This document shows positions 26,863 to 36,492 of a stretch of DNA of 64,000 nucleotides, piece by piece. Both the position numbers and the translations under genes were made by a program. Position 1 is the first letter of the stretch. Every line of letters starts with the position of its first letter. Below the pieces are notes generated by a model. That model was not told the DNA's origin and made no database searches. It saw only the letters and a program-made list of their open reading frames with translations. Origin of the DNA: Jiangella asiatica (GTDB lineage Bacteria; Actinomycetota; Actinomycetes; Jiangellales; Jiangellaceae); NCBI RefSeq assembly GCF_004349065.1, contig NZ_SMKZ01000034.1, forward strand, positions 1 to 64,000, given 5' to 3'.

Positions 26863-27078
26863 ATGGAGATGGCGGCGATCGAGAAGGGTGACGAGGTCAC
26901 GTGGAACAGCCACGGTGGCACGGCCGAGGGCACCGTGGAGCGCGAGATCACCGAAGACACCGAGGCCGGCGGCCGTACCGTCCGAGCTGGCAAGGACGAC
27001 CCGCAGTACCTGGTCCGCAGCGAGAAGACCGGTGGTACGGCCGTCCACAGACCGACGGCGCTGACGAAGAAGGAGTGA
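26863..27078 (+). CDS. HVA1 (DUF2945) family small protein
   Basis: 71 residues matching the hypervirulence-associated HVA1/DUF2945 fold: KGDEVTWNSHGGTAEGTVER, then KDDPQYLVRSEKTGG and HRPTALTKK. The family is small, SH3-like, widespread in soil and radiation-tolerant bacteria, and of unknown biochemical role. GAGGAAGGGG precedes; ATG 26863 or 26869 could be the start. The DUF3140 gene follows after 4 bases, a pairing seen often. Confidence 0.88.
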   Translation: MEMAAIEKGDEVTWNSHGGTAEGTVEREITEDTEAGGRTVRAGKDDPQYLVRSEKTGGTAVHRPTALTKKE

Positions 27079-27082
27079 CGTC

Positions 27083-27418
27083 GTGGCCAGTGACGAGATC
27101 GACCAGATCTGGGACGACTGGAGGGACGCGGTCAACATGACCGCGAAGGAGCTGTCCGACTGGCTCCAGACCCCGGAGTCCACAGCGGTCGGCGACAAGA
27201 GCGGCGACGGCGAGTCCACCGGGCACGAGTCAGGGCGCCGGATCGTCGAGATCCTGCGCACCCGTAAGGACGACCTCGACGAGGACGACGCGGCGCACAT
27301 GCGGAGAGTAGTCGGCTACGTGCACCGCCACTTGGCGCAGAAGCCGTCTGGTGACGTGACTCGGACCCCGTGGCGTCATTCTCTGATGAACTGGGGCCAC
27401 GACCCGCTCAAGAGGTGA
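27083..27418 (+). CDS. DUF3140 family protein
   Basis: 111 residues, starting with GTG. Family features are the N-terminal FxxxVNMT-like segment (WRDAVNMTAKELSDWL), the GHESGRRIVEIL motif and the C-terminal HMRRVVGYVHRHLAQ with a Trp-rich end (TPWRHSLMNWGHDPLK). The function of DUF3140 is unknown. Close linkage with HVA1 suggests a common stress-related unit. Confidence 0.87.
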   Translation: MASDEIDQIWDDWRDAVNMTAKELSDWLQTPESTAVGDKSGDGESTGHESGRRIVEILRTRKDDLDEDDAAHMRRVVGYVHRHLAQKPSGDVTRTPWRHSLMNWGHDPLKR

Positions 27419-27547
27419 GCGTGCGTGTCAGCCCTTGCGAACGCGCGTGTGCCGGGTCGGGAACGATCGAAAACCTTCCCGGCGTCCCGGTCCCGGGAGC
27501 CCAAGGGTGCAGGTCTGACTGAACCGGGGTTGGAAACAGCAGAGACT

Positions 27548-27572
27548 GTTTAGAAAGCTGTGACTCGGGCAC
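27548..27572 (+). promoter_or_regulatory. Possible SigB/SigF-type promoter
   Basis: GTTT, 15 bases, then GGGCAC resembles the general-stress consensus GTTT-N14-16-GGGTAT of actinobacterial SigB-like factors, with two mismatches in the -10 part. It ends 10 bases before the ATG of the SnoaL-like gene, which would make the message nearly leaderless. Tentative. Confidence 0.25.
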
Positions 27573-27582
27573 CGGTTCGTGC

Positions 27583-27957
27583 ATGAGCACAGATGGCCGC
27601 GCCCAGACGTTCGCGGACGCCTTGCGACAGTTCGAGGAGAGCGGCGACGGGGGCCAGCTCGTCGGTTGCTTCGCCGAGTCGCCCGAGCTGGTCCGATCCG
27701 AAAGCAACAGGTCCACCCCACAGGACGTGGCCGAGTTCTGGAACAGCTACCGCGACCAGTTCTCACAGGTGCGCACCGAGTTCACGACGATCCAGGAAGG
27801 CGGCGACCTCGCAGTCCTCGAGTGGCACACCCGTGCTCGGCTGGACGCCGGCCGGTCGATCGACTACGACGGTGTCTCGGTGCTGACCTTCGACGACCAG
27901 GCCAAGGTTCGCCGGTTCGCCACCTACTTCGATACCGCTGCGTTCCTTCCTGCTTAG
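27583..27957 (+). CDS. SnoaL/NTF2-like fold protein
   Basis: 124 residues with the cone-like NTF2 pattern: an N-terminal helix (FADALRQFEESGDGGQLVGCF), a mid segment DVAEFWNSYRDQFSQVRTEF, and beta strands LAVLEWHTRARL and YDGVSVLTFDDQAKVRRFATYFD. Such proteins are isomerase-like or scaffold proteins often tied to stress or to polyketide enzymes. No catalytic residues can be fixed. Confidence 0.75.
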   Translation: MSTDGRAQTFADALRQFEESGDGGQLVGCFAESPELVRSESNRSTPQDVAEFWNSYRDQFSQVRTEFTTIQEGGDLAVLEWHTRARLDAGRSIDYDGVSVLTFDDQAKVRRFATYFDTAAFLPA

Positions 27958-28113
27958 CAGTGACTGGGGGTTTGTCAGTCAAACGGTTGTGGTGAAGTCG
28001 GCCGGGTCCGCTCCGGCTTCGTGTCCGCGTGCTGTCGTCTCCGATGTCAGCCGCCGCCGATGCCAGCGTGCTGGCGCCGACCGAGGCTCGCCGGGCGCCA
28101 TGTTGCGCAGACT

Positions 28114-28602
28114 CTAGGCGTTCAGCACGAAGATGAACTCCTCGATGCCGTCGTCGGGCGCAGGCGCCTTTGCCTCCTGCACGCGATCGCGCCGAAAGCC
28201 ACACTTGTCCAGGACGCGGATCGAGCCCACGTTGTGTACCGCGACATGGGCGTACAGCGGCCGAATCGACACCTCGTCCACAAACAGGGCGAGCGCCTGT
28301 GTCGCGACGCCGCGGCCCCAATACTCGCGTCCGACCCAGTAGCCGAGTAGTTGTTGCCCGTTCTCCTGCCAGCTGCCGATGTTGCCCGCCACCATGCCAT
28401 CCGCAACGATGGTGCGCACAATTTTTGTGTCGTCGGCGCGGACCTTCGCCCAGTGCGCCGCGAACTGATCCTTGTCGCGAGCCGGGAACGCCGCCATCTC
28501 GATAGCCTGCGGATCCGCCTGGTGGTCAAAGAACACGTCGAGATCCCGGTCTTCGACACTCCTGAGACGCACTGCGGGTGTCACGTCGTGGACCTCGGTC
28601 AT
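28114..28602 (-). CDS. GNAT-family N-acetyltransferase (RimJ-like)
   Basis: 162 residues. It opens with the RimJ/RimL-like RSVEDRDLDVFFDHQADP and has the acetyl-CoA site GYWVGREYWGRGVATQAL, ending GSIRVLDKCGFRRD. The start is ATG at 28602. The neighbours are unrelated, so the substrate is unknown. Confidence 0.85.
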   Translation of the reverse strand: MTEVHDVTPAVRLRSVEDRDLDVFFDHQADPQAIEMAAFPARDKDQFAAHWAKVRADDTKIVRTIVADGMVAGNIGSWQENGQQLLGYWVGREYWGRGVATQALALFVDEVSIRPLYAHVAVHNVGSIRVLDKCGFRRDRVQEAKAPAPDDGIEEFIFVLNA

Positions 28603-29043
28603 GTCCGGTCGCTCCTCGTCTCGGTCCTGGTGTCGACCACCGTGAGTGAGCGGGCGCCCGAGACCGACTACCGCCAGGCACCCACCACCTCGACGGGCTT
28701 AACTATTTCATCGACCACCGACAATATGGTTCCCGCTAACGTCCTGATCTGCCGCTGGTCGTGCGACCAGCCTATGGCTGCTGCCAGCCCCAGGTCGGCG
28801 TCAGACCGTCAGGCTGCCAAAGCGCGTCAACGATCTGAGTCCGTCACGGATCCGTCCACGACGCACATGCCCTGCACGTCTTGCACTTGCCCGACTAACC
28901 GTGCGAATAGCCGTGACGTTGACATCCCGGCGTTGAGCAAGCGGATTATTCGCTCCCGGTTCCGGTGAGGTGGCGTCGCGGGTGTCTCGGCGATGGCAAC
29001 GTGCGGGCGACAGTGTCGCCTTTACGTTTACGTCTCGGGGTGG
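28603..29043. other. Intergenic stretch before recombinase remnants
   Basis: No gene recognised. Several stop codons in all frames and no RNA-gene signature. It probably holds the former promoter region of the recombinase. Confidence 0.4.
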
Positions 29044-29440
29044 GTGTTGCGCGAGGTTCCGGGGTCGGCGCGGCTGGTGCTGGTCGATGGCGTGGTGCAT
29101 TTGGACGAGGAGACGGCGGTCTTCGAGGCGATGCTGTCCGGGTGGGAGCGGCAGCAGCACGCGCGTCTGCTGGGCGAGTCGACGATCACAGCGCGGACGG
29201 CGCTGGTGCGCCGGTTCACCGAGTTCTGCGAGGCGCGGCCGTGGGCATGGAAGCCGGGCGACGTGGAGGACTTCACCGTGTCGCTGATGTCCGGCGCTCA
29301 GCGGCTGGCGCCCTCGACGATCCGCGGCTATCAAATGACGCTGCGGATGTTCTGCGACTATCTCACCGACGCCCGCTACGGCTGGCTGCGCGAGTGCGCG
29401 ACCCGGACCGACCTGCCGATGCCGGCGGTGCGGACGCGAG
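29044..29440 (+). pseudogene. Tyrosine recombinase, N-terminal half only
   Basis: The frame from the GTG at 29044 encodes LREVPGSARLVLVDGVVHLD and then a SAM-like core-binding domain (ITARTALVRRFTEFCEARPW, then STIRGYQMTLRMFCDYLTDARYGW). This is the start of an actinobacterial tyrosine-type recombinase. After about residue 130 the family sequence stops and the catalytic domain with its Arg/His/Tyr residues is absent. The DNA runs directly into the companion gene, consistent with an internal deletion. Confidence 0.75.
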
Positions 29441-30653
29441 GACAACTGCTACGGCGCCAGCTGCGGCCCATGCACTCTGCGCGACCGCGCCACTGTCCTG
29501 CTCACTACCCCGGCCACCGGGCGTATCCAGGAACAGCTGACGCCGGTGTTCGACGCGACGCTGACCTCCGATCGCCCGCAGACCGCGCTCTACTGGCTCA
29601 GCCGCCCACCCGGACACGGACCATGGGTACTCGCTGCGATGGCGTCCGGTGAGCTGGAGATCAGCCGCACCACGTTCGAGCAGCTGCCGGCAGACAAGGC
29701 CACAACTACCTGCGGAACCTGCTAGCCGCGGTCGGCGTGCTGCCGGCGTATCACGCCCGGATCGAGCGGATGCTCCCGTGGCTGCACCAGCACCTTGCCG
29801 AGCTGCCGGCCGAGCACGCCGACCTCGTCGGCCGGTTCGCCCGCTGGCAGGTGATCCGCAAACTGCGCCTCGCCGCCGAACGGGCCGAGCTCACCAACAC
29901 CCAGGTCGTGAACGCCCGCAACCGGATCCTCGCCGCGATCCGGTTCCTGACCTGGACCGCCGAACAGGCAATCCCGATCAACGAGGCGACGCAGGCCGAC
30001 CTCGACCGCTACCTCGCCGGCCAGGCCCGCACTACCGGCGCCACCCTGCACGGCTTCATCGCCTGGCTGCGCGGCAGCGGCATCAACACCAGCCTGGCGA
30101 CCACGCCGCGACCGCAGGCCCTGCCGGAGGTCACCATGTCCGAGCAGGAACGATGGGCCCACGTCGACCTGCTCCTGCACGACGACACGATCCGCCTCTA
30201 CACCCGCATCGGCGGGCTGTTCATGCTGCTGTTCGCCCAGCCGCTGGCCACCATCTGCCGCATGCGCACCGACCAGATCACCGTCACCGACGGCGGTGAG
30301 GTGCTGGCCCGGTTCAACGCCACGCCCCTGCAGATGCCCGCACCGCTCGACGCGCTCATCCGCGACCACCTGACCCGGCGACGCCAGGTCTCCTACGTCA
30401 GCCGGAACGGTCGATGGCTGTTCCCCGGCGGTATCCCCGGCAACCCGGACCCACAGAGAACATCCGTAGCCAGCTCGTCGCGCGCGGCATCAAAACCCAC
30501 GACTCACGCAAGGCCGCGCTGTTCCAGCTCGCCGCCGAGGTGCCCACCCCGATCCTGGCCGACCTGCTCGGCATCCACACCACCCCCGCCGTCGCCTGGG
30601 CCACCCTCGCAGCCCGCGACTGGAGCGGCTACCTCGCCGAACGAGCTCGCTGA
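29441..30653 (+). pseudogene. Recombinase-companion gene, broken by frameshifts
   Basis: Coding similarity continues through three frames. A Cys-rich start (CYGASCGPCTLRDR, about 29444-29485) and LLTTPATGRIQEQL in one frame; from about 29705 LRNLLAAVGVLPAYHARIERML and a long helical region in a second frame; from about 30465 RSQLVARGIKTHDSRKAALF to the stop at 30653 in a third. This is the zinc-ribbon-containing partner often paired with the tyrosine recombinase upstream in actinobacterial mobile elements. The frame breaks mean it is inactive. Confidence 0.65.
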
Positions 30654-30659
30654 CGGCTC

Positions 30660-31097
30660 TCACGTCAAGTGGTCGACGGCGTCGGCGAGCTCCTCAACGC
30701 GACGCCGGCCGTCGAGCTCGAGACTTGCTCCCGCACGCAGCAACGGCTCGACCTCGGCGGCATATCGACGGATCTCGGCCTGCTGCTCCGATGTCCGTCC
30801 GTATGGGTTGTTCGAGCGTCGTGCGACACGATCGATCAGGACCTCGACGGGCGCGCTGAGCAGCACCACATGATCGAACCGGTCATAGAAGCGGCCCTGG
30901 TTCTCGACCGCGCCGGACACGACGACGTCGCGGTGCGTCGCCAGGAGCTCCTCCATCCGGAGCTCGTCCCAGCCGCCATCGGCGCGCACCCAGCCGCCGT
31001 AGTCGGTGTCGACCGTGCGACGTCCACGCCGCTCCAACTCCTTCAGCAGGGTCGACTTTCCCGCTCCGGACATGCCGGTGACCAGGATGCGAGGCAC
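30660..31097 (-). CDS. P-loop NTPase/kinase-like protein
   Basis: 145 residues, GTG start at 31097. The N-terminus VTGMSGAGKSTLLKEL is a Walker A motif in the manner of small nucleotide- or shikimate-kinase-like proteins. A lid-like RVARRSNNPYGRT and a C-terminal acidic helix follow. Walker B is not obvious. It probably phosphorylates a small molecule. Standing alone and convergent with the recombinase remnants, its role is unknown. Confidence 0.8.
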   Translation of the reverse strand: MPRILVTGMSGAGKSTLLKELERRGRRTVDTDYGGWVRADGGWDELRMEELLATHRDVVVSGAVENQGRFYDRFDHVVLLSAPVEVLIDRVARRSNNPYGRTSEQQAEIRRYAAEVEPLLRAGASLELDGRRRVEELADAVDHLT

Positions 31098-31246
31098 CCC
31101 AGAAGCCTAAAACGCCGACAACTGACCCAGACCGCTCCATCGCCGACCGGGGCCACGACCCGCTCGAATCGTCATGGGCTGTTGTGGGCCCCGCTGCTCG
31201 TGCCAGGTATCGGCGGGCCACCAGCTGACGCTGACACAATGCCGGC

Positions 31247-31777
31247 ATGTCGCTAGTGCGCATTCTGGACACCTTGGAGACCGATCGCCTCATCCTTCGG
31301 CGTAGCAGCGTGGGCGACGCCGCCATCTATCGCCAGATGTGGACCGAGCGGGATCCGCGGGTGCCGCCGCATCGGCAGATAGATCCCGAGGGCCGACCGA
31401 CCGTGGAAGACATCGCCGCGCAGATACGTGCGGCGTGTGAGGAGTCGAGGCTAGGGATTCTGACGGTGGAGCGGAAGGACACGGCCGACGTCATCGGGTA
31501 TTGCGGGCTGACCCCGTATGGGAACGGATCGCCCGACGAGCCTGAGTTGGCCTACGAGTTGCTGCGTGCGGCTCACGGCTGCGGCTACGCCACCGAGGCG
31601 GGTCGGGCTGTGGTTACCTGGGCGAACGAGGTGGGCTACCGGCGACTGTGGGCAGGGGTCTGGAACTGGAATGTCGCGTCGCGACGAGTCCTGGAGAGGC
31701 TCGGGTTTCGCGAAACGGGCCGGGTGGAGCCCATCTCTGCCCACGGCCACAGCCTGCTAACGGTACGAGAGTTCTGA
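31247..31777 (+). CDS. GNAT-family N-acetyltransferase (RimJ/RimL type)
   Basis: 176 residues. The opening LETDRLILRRSSVGDAAIYR and the acetyl-CoA region LAYELLRAAHGCGYATEAGR, followed by NVASRRVLERLGFRETG, are diagnostic of the family acetylating N-terminal or small-molecule amines. ATG at 31247. No operon partner. Confidence 0.88.
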   Translation: MSLVRILDTLETDRLILRRSSVGDAAIYRQMWTERDPRVPPHRQIDPEGRPTVEDIAAQIRAACEESRLGILTVERKDTADVIGYCGLTPYGNGSPDEPELAYELLRAAHGCGYATEAGRAVVTWANEVGYRRLWAGVWNWNVASRRVLERLGFRETGRVEPISAHGHSLLTVREF

Positions 31778-32108
31778 ACGTGCCTGGTAGATACGCACTC
31801 GGGAAAGGACTGAGCCCGTTCGGCACCCGGCCGTCCTCGATGCACACGGCATAGGCCGCCAGCCGAAAGCCCATTCCCGCACGTTATCCCCCACGTCCAA
31901 GATCCCGCTGCTCGCCCACGACCGTGCGCTGGTCACCGCATCTCGCGTCCAAGACAGCGCCAGCCGTCGAACGCGCCGACTGGCCCAGGATCGGCAAGGA
32001 CCAATTCGCCCTTATCGAATACTCCCGCTCCGCCAATAGAGGGCCTGCCGGCCCCGGGCCTGGCCGGCTGTCGGCGCGCGGCCTTGTCGCGCCTGCGTCG
32101 CACCCGCC

Positions 32109-32190
32109 GAGTTCGCTCTCACGTTCCCGGTGCTCACCCACTATGGCGTGCGCCTGTGGGTGCCGGAGGTCGGGGAAGCAGTGGATCAGG
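32109..32190 (+). pseudogene. Serine-recombinase remnant
   Basis: A short frame reads EFALTFPVLTHYGVRLWVPE and continues VGEAVD. This resembles the catalytic-domain segment (YGVQLWxPEVGG..D) of actinobacterial large serine recombinases. Flanking family sequence is missing in all frames, so only a fragment of about 27 codons is left. The stretch 31778-32108 before it shows nothing else. Confidence 0.4.
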
Positions 32191-32244
32191 CCGCGTTCGC
32201 GGATGCGACGGAAGATCGCGTCGAACCGGTTCTCGCCAGTCCGG

Positions 32245-33045
32245 TCAACTCGAACGCGGCGGGTGGGCGCGGCAGAACATCCGCACGGCCTCATTCACCT
32301 GCTCGGGCCGCTCGAGGTTGCTGAGGTGGCCGGCGCCCTCGATCACGACGAGCTCGGCGCCGGGAATCGCCTCCTCGAACTGGTGCGCGACGCTCAGCGG
32401 CGAGCGCACGTCCAGCTCCCCCCAGATCAGCAGGGTCGGGACGGCGATGCGAGGCAGCAGGTCGCGCTGGTCGGCCTCAGCCATGATGGTTAGCTGGTGC
32501 CCGAGGGTCGCGGGGCGGACGTCGGCGGCGATGGCGGTGAGCAGCGGGACGAACCTCGTAGGCGGGTCGCTGGCGAAGAGGCCGGGAAGTGTGGGATCGA
32601 AGTCCTCAGGCGGCGCGGCGAGCATCTGGCGGGTGCCGGCGACCCGCTTTCGCACCTCGTCTGCGGGCAGGGAGCCCTTCCAGCCGGCGTAGGTGTCGAT
32701 CATGATCAGGGTCGCAACCAGCTCGGGATGACCGCGGTAGAGCTCAAGCACCACGGTGCCGCCCCAGGAGAGGCCGGCGATGTGCGCGGGCCCGAGATCA
32801 AGCGTCTCGATCAGCGTTGCGAGGGAGTCGGCAAAATCCGTGAGGCCGAAGCCCTCAGGCAGATCGGAGGACCGGCCAGCCCCCGGCTCGTCCCAGACGA
32901 CAACCGTCAACTCGTCGGCCAGGCCAGCAACCTGCGGTTGCCAAATGCGGCCGTCCTCGGCCGCACCGTGGACAAAGACCACGGGCGGCCCCTCCCCGGC
33001 CCGCTCGTAGGCGATCTCGAGCCCTCTCGCCTCGATGACCTCCAC
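32245..33045 (-). CDS. Alpha/beta hydrolase
   Basis: 266 residues in the classical alpha/beta-hydrolase order. Oxyanion-hole HG in VVFVHGAAEDG, nucleophile elbow GLSWGG (Ser93), acid in LIWGELDVRSP, and His in GAGHLSNLE. A lid region lies between residues 125 and 195. It is an esterase or lactonase of unknown substrate. The start is the ATG at 33045. It is not in an operon. Confidence 0.9.
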   Translation of the reverse strand: MEVIEARGLEIAYERAGEGPPVVFVHGAAEDGRIWQPQVAGLADELTVVVWDEPGAGRSSDLPEGFGLTDFADSLATLIETLDLGPAHIAGLSWGGTVVLELYRGHPELVATLIMIDTYAGWKGSLPADEVRKRVAGTRQMLAAPPEDFDPTLPGLFASDPPTRFVPLLTAIAADVRPATLGHQLTIMAEADQRDLLPRIAVPTLLIWGELDVRSPLSVAHQFEEAIPGAELVVIEGAGHLSNLERPEQVNEAVRMFCRAHPPRSS

Positions 33046-33704
33046 CGTCGCAGCCTACTCGGGTCGCGCTCGGAGTCCCTTCTTGCACCCGCCGAGGTCA
33101 TGCCCGGCCCGGCTACACCACGTGCTGTTCGGCAACGCGCGCTCGTCGGCAGATCCGGACGCCGCCGGTAGTCGCCGAAGTGACGCGACTTCCGTAGGTC
33201 ACTGTCGTTGGGTCGGGGCGCGCGACGGTCGAGGTCACCGGCTCATTCGTCGGGCGTCGCCTCGATCGCGTCGAGGGGTCGGTTACGGCGTAGCGGTGAT
33301 GCGGGGTTGTGTGGGTTCGGACGTGTCGAGGCCGGCGTGTCGGGCGTGACGGTAGCGAGCAGGTCACGCACCAGCGCGACGCGACCGGCCCGGACCTCCA
33401 GCACCTCGGCGTACGACGGTGTGGCCGTCGTGCCGGTCCGCGGCAGGCCCCTGGCATCCTCGCGCAGAACCTGCCGGTGCGGCGGGCGGTCGAGGTGACG
33501 GCCCCGGCCGGCATGCCGGCGGACGAGGCCGTTCTGCCGGCCCATCGGGACGGAGCCGGGGGTGACGACGTCCGCTCGACATGAGTCCCGCGATCGGCGT
33601 CCGCGTCAGAAAGGTCATCCGTCCGGGACGGGTCGGGGTGTTCTCGGGGATCGATGCGGGGGAACCCCGATGCCCTGGCGGATGCTGGTTGACAGCATGA
33701 GGGA
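33046..33704. other. Intergenic stretch, possibly a decayed gene
   Basis: No convincing gene. A minus-strand open frame (33243-33545) contains a segment SYAEVLEVRAGRVALVRDLL that loosely resembles the last strands of NTF2-like proteins, but the rest lacks support. Plain GC-rich DNA otherwise. Confidence 0.35.
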
Positions 33705-34889
33705 ATGATCTCGACGCAGTTGTCACGAAGGGCGTTCGCCGGAGCTGCTCTGTCGGGGGTGGCCGCGCTGGCCGCGGCCGCGGCGCTGCCCCCGCGCCTG
33801 GCCGGCGCCTCGCCCGCGCCGCTTCCGTCGCTGGACCCGGATGCTTTGCAGGCGGCGATCGACGACCTGGAGCACCCGCCGTCGACCGCGGCTCAGCTGC
33901 GCGTCGGCGGCACGGCCGGCTCCTGGTACGGCACCTCGGGGGTGGCCGACCTCGAGACGCGGCGGCCGCCGACGAAGCACGACAAGTTCCGGATCGGCAG
34001 CATCACCAAGGTTTTCGTCGCCACCGTCGTGCTGCAGCTGGTCGCCGAGAGGCGGGTCGACCTGGACGCGCCGGCGCGGCGGTTCCTGCCAGAGCTGCTG
34101 CCGGCCCGGTTCGCTCGGGTCTCAGTGGCGCACCTGCTGAACCACACCAGCGGCCTGCCTGACCACGTCGGCATCCCCGAGCCGGACACCCCGGAAGAGG
34201 TGTTCGAGCACCGGTTCGATCGGTGGACTCCGCAGGAGTGGGTCGCGACGGCGACCCACGGGCCGCTCAAGTTCGCCCCGGGCACCAGGCAGGAGTACCG
34301 CGGCATCAACTATGTGCTGGCCGCATTGATCATCGACAAGGTGACCGGCCGTCCGTACGGGGAGGCTGTCGAGGCTCGCATCCTGCGCCCACTCGGCCTG
34401 GCGCATACTCTCGTGCCCGGCGACGACCCGTACATCCATGGCCGATACGTGCACGGGTACCTGGGGATGGCCGATGGCAGTCTGCGGGACATCACCGCGT
34501 ACGACCAGTCGTCCTGTCGGGGCGAGGGCGACATGATCTCCACCACGAGCGATCTGGACCGGATGCTCACCACGCTGTTCTCCGGCGACCTGCTGCCGCC
34601 GGACCTGCTGGAGATGATGTTCACGTTGCCGCCGGAGGAGGTGCGGATGTTGGACGGCTCACCGGCCCGCTACAGCACCGGCCTGCAACAGGCAGCCGTC
34701 AACGGCATCACCCTCTGGGGCAAGACCGGCGAGAAGTACGGCTACAAGAACGCCGCGTTCTCAACCCGCGACCAGCGGCGCCGCTTCGTGCTCGCGTACA
34801 ACCCGACGACCGCCCGCACCGGCGAGGAGAGCCAGATGGTCGCCCGAGTCGCCGACCTCCTCACCCGCGGCGCGAGCACGGAGGGCTAG
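33705..34889 (+). CDS. Secreted serine hydrolase (class C beta-lactamase/DD-peptidase fold)
   Basis: 394 residues. The N-terminal signal ([20 protein letters not shown]) has a twin-arginine pair, so Tat export is likely. The catalytic SxxK is SITK at residues 99-102. A Tyr-containing second motif is seen in YRGINY, and a KTG box in [10 protein letters not shown]. The pattern [11 protein letters not shown] is common in this family. Members act as DD-peptidases, esterases or beta-lactamases, and the motifs do not separate these. The gene is monocistronic. Confidence 0.9.
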   Translation: MISTQLSRRAFAGAALSGVAALAAAAALPPRLAGASPAPLPSLDPDALQAAIDDLEHPPSTAAQLRVGGTAGSWYGTSGVADLETRRPPTKHDKFRIGSITKVFVATVVLQLVAERRVDLDAPARRFLPELLPARFARVSVAHLLNHTSGLPDHVGIPEPDTPEEVFEHRFDRWTPQEWVATATHGPLKFAPGTRQEYRGINYVLAALIIDKVTGRPYGEAVEARILRPLGLAHTLVPGDDPYIHGRYVHGYLGMADGSLRDITAYDQSSCRGEGDMISTTSDLDRMLTTLFSGDLLPPDLLEMMFTLPPEEVRMLDGSPARYSTGLQQAAVNGITLWGKTGEKYGYKNAAFSTRDQRRRFVLAYNPTTARTGEESQMVARVADLLTRGASTEG

Positions 34890-34908
34890 GGCGCATCGCC
34901 TGAACATC

Positions 34909-35415
34909 TTGCCTACGAGCCCTGGCACATCGGCGCCATGCCGAGCCCGTGCCAGGGGTCGTCCAACTGGCGTGTACGACGCGGCCCGAGCACCAGGTGT
35001 GCTGATCGACCCTCGACATCTGGCCACGAACGTTGCTGTCCCGTCCCTGACGGCCGGAAAATCGAGCCTTCATCTTCTTCCCGATCGCGTACTGCTCCGC
35101 GACGGTAAGCACTACACCGACATCGACTATCGCCACCTTCGTACTCACGGATACCAGCAGCGCTTCATCGAGAACCCCGGCCGGATCCCGAGGGATGCGC
35201 GCCAAATCGATCAAACCTCGCAGTACGTCAACGTCAAGGGCGGCCCTGACCGGCGCTTCTCGAACAATCCGGTCCTGCCGATCATGCTCTACGGCAACAT
35301 CGACCTCAGCAGCCAACACGGCTTGGATTGGCGCCTGCAGATCTCCCGAGCGGACGCGGCGACCGTGATCGCCGACGCGCTTGTTGACGCACCTGCCGTC
35401 GAGGAGGCCAACTGA
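34909..35415 (+). pseudogene. N-terminally truncated hypothetical protein
   Basis: From about 35015 the frame encodes an ordinary-looking protein end (NVAVPSLTAGKSSLHLLPDR, then HYTDIDYRHLRTHGYQQRFI, then QYVNVKGGPDRRFSNN). The preceding 35 codons look non-coding and there is no ribosome site. I recognise the segment as the C-terminal half of a conserved actinobacterial hypothetical protein with its start missing. No function is known. It is bracketed by 12-base direct repeats. Confidence 0.55.
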
Positions 35416-35532
35416 AGCGCTATCGATCGTCGGCCGGTCGCGAGCGCTGGCACCGGCGCTCGGTGTCACGTCGGAGCTGCCGTGCTGGCCAGCCGGGGAC
35501 GAGCCAGCCGAGAGAGACTGGCCTACGAGCCC
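34911..35532. repeat. 12-base direct repeats bracketing the truncated gene
   Basis: GCCTACGAGCCC occurs at 34911-34922 and again at 35521-35532, same orientation. The truncated gene lies wholly between them. They could be a target-site duplication or the footprint of a recombination event, but chance in GC-rich DNA is possible. Confidence 0.4.
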
Positions 35533-35612
35533 ACGTAGTTTGTGTTCGCGCCGGGGTGTGGTGTCCGCGCGGGGCTTGAATCGATCATCCTTGAAGGGAG
35601 CGGGCGGCGGCC

Positions 35613-36002
35613 ATGAAGCGATGCCAGGTCTGTGGCGTGCAGTTCGACGCCGATGACCCCGAAGCGTGGTCCTGCAACGTGGCCCACCTGGGTCGACACA
35701 TCCCCACCGACCGGCCGGGCACCGTGTACGTTCTCCACTTCGACCAACCGACCTACGTGACCGATGGTGATCGCCGGCATGTACAGCCGACCACCCACTA
35801 TGTCGGCTGGACCGGCGGACGAGTCGAGCGGCGGGTGCGGCACCACGGCGTGCCCGCCGACAGCATGGTCGACACGATGCCGGGCACGGCGGAGGATGAG
35901 AAGCAGCTGAAGGCGATTGGCCAGTGCCGGCGCTGTGGGACGCTGCTGGCGCCCGAGTGCCTGGGTGCGGCGCCACAGCGGCGCCGATGGACCGAACGTT
36001 GA
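35613..36002 (+). CDS. GIY-YIG-like protein with two Cys pairs
   Basis: 129 residues. An N-terminal CQVCG zinc-like pair is followed by TVYVLHFDQPTY and HYVGWTGGRVERRVRHHG. This matches the start of GIY-YIG nuclease folds, where the first strand carries the G/VY-YV element and the following region has a basic helix. A second Cys pair (CRRCG) lies near the end. The usual catalytic Glu is not evident, so nuclease activity is doubtful. GGGAGCGG precedes the ATG. Confidence 0.55.
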   Translation: MKRCQVCGVQFDADDPEAWSCNVAHLGRHIPTDRPGTVYVLHFDQPTYVTDGDRRHVQPTTHYVGWTGGRVERRVRHHGVPADSMVDTMPGTAEDEKQLKAIGQCRRCGTLLAPECLGAAPQRRRWTER

Positions 36003-36247
36003 CTGCGCGACCGGCAACCCTCGCCCGCGATACGTTCCTGTCGCTCGTGGCGACCGCCCAAGGCCGGGCACCCGGCGTCGGCTCTGCACCACGACCTCGC
36101 GCCTCACATGTGGGGTACTCAACGGCCAGCGAACCGCGGTCAGGCTGCTTGTGCGGCTGGCGTACTCGGACGGGGAGCGGCTCGTCCGAGCCGAGGCGGA
36201 CCGAGCTGGAACTGCGGTGAGGCACCGCTGACGCCTACAGTGGGCAT

Positions 36248-36484
36248 ATGACCAGCCAGGCTCAGGAACTTCTTCGCGCCGCGCTCGCGCTGCCGGTCAA
36301 CGACCGTGCTGACGTCGCGGCCGAGCTGCTTGCCAGCCTCGACGAGCCAGCCGATGCCGATCGGCAGGCTGTCGAAGAGGCATGGGCACACGAGATCGAG
36401 CGCCGTGCACGTCGTGTCCTGGCCGGCGAGTCTGCCGGCGAGCCGTGGGGGGACGTCCGCGCACGACTCACGCCGAACGCCTGA
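36248..36484 (+). CDS. Addiction-module antitoxin-like protein (CHP02574 type)
   Basis: 78 residues: AQELLRAALALPVNDRADVA, then ELLASLDE, EEAWAHEIERRARRVLAGES and a C-terminal WGDVRARL. This is the standard pattern of short putative addiction-module components encoded just before RelE/ParE toxins. The downstream toxin gene begins 8 bases after its stop but is frameshifted, so this antitoxin may now be orphaned. Confidence 0.8.
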   Translation: MTSQAQELLRAALALPVNDRADVAAELLASLDEPADADRQAVEEAWAHEIERRARRVLAGESAGEPWGDVRARLTPNA

Positions 36485-36492
36485 CTCCACCG

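Noticed and set aside
33243-33545. Minus-strand frame with an NTF2-like ending
   Set aside because: Only one short segment is suggestive; the rest has no family features and no ribosome site.
34911-34940. AYEPWHIG motif resembling the end of M15 D-Ala-D-Ala carboxypeptidases
   Set aside because: Only about eight residues match, with no supporting family sequence on either side.
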